Positions 4,680 to 6,439 of a stretch of DNA of 6,439 nt are shown piece after piece. The stretch is from Ilumatobacter sp. GTDB taxonomy: Bacteria; Actinomycetota; Acidimicrobiia; Acidimicrobiales; Ilumatobacteraceae. Under the pieces are notes generated by a model. The model worked only from the letters and a program-made list of their open reading frames with translations, was not told the DNA's origin and searched no databases. Both the position numbers and the translations under genes were made by a program. Where the stretch lies: assembly GCA_029263275.1 (NCBI GenBank), contig JAJCXU010000168.1:1-6439 (forward strand), written 5' to 3'. Positions within the stretch are counted from its first letter, which is position 1. Each line of letters begins with the position of its first letter.

Positions 4680-5632
4680 GCCAGCAATCGGGGCCGACCG
4701 TCATTGCGATCGGGGGGCATTCACTGCTCTCTCCAGACCTGCCCCCAACGGTGGCGAATCAGTTCGCCGTCACGTGCGAGGCAATGCAGCCAATTGCCGA
4801 TCTGCTCCAGCGCGGCGAGCACCTCGTGTTGACCCACGGCAACGGACCGCAGGTCGGTTTTATGCAGCTCCGATCGGAGATGGCCAGCGCTGAGCTGCCC
4901 GAAGTGCCGCTCGATTCGCTGGTCGCTGACAGCCAAGGTGCCATGGGGTACATGATCGAGCGGTCGCTGCGCGCTGAGTTGCACCGAAGTGGCAGCGTCG
5001 CACCGGTCGTCACCATCGTGACCGAAGTCGAAGTGGACGCGGACGACCCCGCATTCGATGCGCCGAACAAACCGATCGGCCGCTTCTTCGAGCTCGCCGA
5101 AGCAGAGACATTGGCGCGCGAGCGCGGATGGAAGCTGATGGCCGACCCGCGACGCGGGGTGCGCCGGGTGGTGGCCTCGCCGCAACCCCGACGGATCGTG
5201 CAACTCTCGACGATCGAGCAACTCTGCGCGCTCGGCATCACGGTGATCTGTTGCGGGGGCGGCGGCATCCCGGTCAGCCGGGCCGAGAACGGCGAGATCA
5301 TCGGGCACGAGGCCGTCATCGACAAGGACCGAGTCAGCATGCTGCTCGCCAAGCGGCTCGGCGCCCGCCGGCTGGCGATCACTACGAGCGTCGACTACGT
5401 CTATGAAAACTTCTACACGGACACACCGACGCCGCACCCCGAGTTGACCCTCGACGAAGTCCGGTCGCTCCACGCACAAGGACAGTTCGCCGAAGGGAGT
5501 ATGGCGCCAAAGATGGAGGCGGCCATCGACTTCTTGGAGGCGACCGACGGCGAAGTCGTCATCTGTCAACCGTCCGATCTCGTCACCGCGCTCGACGGAC
5601 ATGCCGGCACCCACATCAGGAGAACTCGATGA
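4676..5632 (+). CDS. arcC: Carbamate kinase
   Basis: It catalyses ADP plus carbamoyl phosphate to ATP plus carbamate, which decays to ammonia and CO2; this is the energy-yielding last step of carbamoyl-group catabolism in the cytoplasm. The 318-residue protein has normal length and the full set of amino acid kinase fold motifs in order: VIAIGGHSLL (9-18), THGNGPQVG (53-61), DSQGAMGYM (85-93), NKPIGRFF (131-138), RRVVASPQPRRIVQL (163-177), CGGGGIPV (193-200), EAVIDKDRVSMLLA (212-225) and EGSMAPKMEAA (273-283). Two changes stand out: the usual GGN of the first phosphate-binding loop is GGH (H15), and GSMGPK is GSMAPK. ATG 4676 is taken as the start because conserved sequence begins seven residues later; GTG 4616 in frame is less likely. 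It overlaps the next gene by ATGA and is co-transcribed with it. The substrate supply fits YgeW-type pathways (as with E. coli yqeA) better than arginine deiminase. Confidence 0.93.
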   Translation: MSQQSGPTVIAIGGHSLLSPDLPPTVANQFAVTCEAMQPIADLLQRGEHLVLTHGNGPQVGFMQLRSEMASAELPEVPLDSLVADSQGAMGYMIERSLRAELHRSGSVAPVVTIVTEVEVDADDPAFDAPNKPIGRFFELAEAETLARERGWKLMADPRRGVRRVVASPQPRRIVQLSTIEQLCALGITVICCGGGGIPVSRAENGEIIGHEAVIDKDRVSMLLAKRLGARRLAITTSVDYVYENFYTDTPTPHPELTLDEVRSLHAQGQFAEGSMAPKMEAAIDFLEATDGEVVICQPSDLVTALDGHAGTHIRRTR

Positions 5633-6439
5633 GCCACGCGCACACGCAATCACTCGACCAGGGCGCACTCGACGCCCTGTTCGGCCGAAGTCTGTTGACC
5701 ACCCAGGAGTGGTCGACTGCTGATCTGGCCTCGGTGCGGCTCGTTGCCCGCGCCCTCGCCGACCTCGATCACCGAGGCATCCGGACTCCGTTGTGCCCGA
5801 ACGAACTCGCCTGGGCGGTGTTCTTCGATCAGTCGACACGAACGAAGAGTGCGTGGGCCGGCGCAGCGGCCAGGCTCGGCATGCAGCCGGTGATCGTTGA
5901 CGGTTCGTCGACACAGGTCTCGCACGGCGAAACCGCTGCCGAGACCGGAGCAATGCTCGGCATGAACTCGCACGCGATGGGAATTCGCCACGACCTCATC
6001 CTCGGCGAGGGCAATCGGTTCATCCGCGACGTCAAGACGGGAATCGACAACTACCTCGACGCCACCGACGACCCGCGTCGGGTACCGATCGTGAACCTGC
6101 AGTGCGACGTCGACCATCCGACGCAGACCATGGCCGACCTGCTGTGGTTGGAAGACAACTTCGATGATCTCGCCGGGCGCAACATCGCGGTGACGTGGGC
6201 CTACTCACCCTCATATGCGAAACCGCTGTCGGTGCCGCAGGGGTTGGTGACGCTGCTGACCCGCACGGGAGCGAACGTCACGCTGGCGCATCCGCCCGGC
6301 TATCAGCTCACCGCGGACACGATGGCGGCCGCCAACGACAATGCGGCAAACGGCGGCTCGTTCCGCGTGGTCGACAGCATGGACGAAGCGTTTGCCGGCG
6401 CAGACGTCGTCTACCCGAAGAGCTGGGGAGCTCACGACC
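5629..6439 (+). CDS. ygeW: YgeW-type carbamoyltransferase (partial, runs off the window)
   Basis: The first 270 residues of an aspartate/ornithine carbamoyltransferase-superfamily protein. The carbamoyl phosphate-binding motif is FFDQSTRTKSAW (65-76), with K73 where STRTR is usual. The second motif is CDVDHPTQTMAD (159-170). I assign YgeW rather than ornithine or acetylornithine transferase from several YgeW hallmarks: VSHGETAAETGAML (97-110), MGIRHDLILGEGN (117-129), VNLQCDVDHPTQ (155-166), TWAYSPSYAKPLSVPQG (189-205) and DVVYPKSW (259-266). These are recalled from the family, not searched. ATG 5629 follows AGGAG (5618-5622) with 6 nt spacing and overlaps the kinase stop. In the catabolic direction it would phosphorolyse a ureido compound to an amine plus carbamoyl phosphate for the kinase. 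YgeW genes in other bacteria sit in purine/ureide breakdown clusters with carbamate kinase, diaminopropionate ammonia-lyase and amidohydrolases; such genes may lie downstream. The exact substrate here is not known. Confidence 0.82.
   Translation, partial: MSHAHTQSLDQGALDALFGRSLLTTQEWSTADLASVRLVARALADLDHRGIRTPLCPNELAWAVFFDQSTRTKSAWAGAAARLGMQPVIVDGSSTQVSHGETAAETGAMLGMNSHAMGIRHDLILGEGNRFIRDVKTGIDNYLDATDDPRRVPIVNLQCDVDHPTQTMADLLWLEDNFDDLAGRNIAVTWAYSPSYAKPLSVPQGLVTLLTRTGANVTLAHPPGYQLTADTMAAANDNAANGGSFRVVDSMDEAFAGADVVYPKSWGAHD

Noticed and set aside
4721..5953. Long open frame on the minus strand across the carbamate kinase and transferase genes (410 codons)
   Set aside because: It is antisense to two clearly recognised genes, rich in Arg/Pro/Ala without any family motif, and is the usual mirror-frame effect of high GC at third codon positions. 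The same applies to minus-strand frames at 619-1239 and 3684-4607.
4676..6439. Classical arginine deiminase operon (arcBC)
   Set aside because: The transferase motifs (TWAYSPSYAKPLSVPQG, SHGETAAET) fit YgeW, not ornithine carbamoyltransferase, and no arcA or arginine antiporter is visible.

Overview
This is a high-GC window whose codon use, acidic Gly/Asp-rich lipoprotein, mixed ATG/GTG starts and abundance of TetR/GntR regulators suggest an actinomycetote. An Acidimicrobiia-like lineage is possible, but that is an impression, not something the sequence proves. I see no rRNA, tRNA, CRISPR, insertion sequence or origin.

Left part (1-1383): the 3' end of a secreted lipoprotein gene is followed by two back-to-back hairpins. 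Next comes a decayed remnant of a GntR-family (FCD domain) regulator that has lost its DNA-binding half, and then a complete GNAT acetyltransferase gene. The acetyltransferase faces a Rieske oxygenase gene tail to tail.

Middle (1405-4511): two divergent regulator/enzyme pairs are arranged as mirror images. A Rieske-type non-heme iron oxygenase (minus) diverges from a TetR regulator (plus). A second, unrelated TetR regulator (minus) diverges from a small cupin protein (plus). The two TetR genes converge and overlap by 29 bp at their 3' ends. Each intergenic region carries a recognisable sigma-70-type promoter with inverted repeats placed on or beside it, as expected for repressor sites. In the oxygenase region one identical 10-bp element occurs in opposite orientations and brackets the promoter.

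Right part (4656-6439): a catabolic carbamoyl-group module. A carbamate kinase gene overlaps by ATGA a gene for a YgeW-type 'knotted' carbamoyltransferase that runs off the window. By family knowledge, the transferase would release carbamoyl phosphate from a ureido compound by phosphorolysis and the kinase would use it to make ATP from ADP. A seven-codon minigene with the best Shine-Dalgarno in the region precedes the kinase, and its stop overlaps the kinase start. The YgeW type, rather than an ornithine carbamoyltransferase, points to purine or ureide catabolism more than to the classical arginine deiminase route.

The strongest leads for follow-up are the two paired operator/promoter regions, the minigene coupled to carbamate kinase, and the carbamate kinase-YgeW pair with its changed active-site residues. 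No component is clearly of an unknown kind. The novelty, if any, lies in substrates and control.
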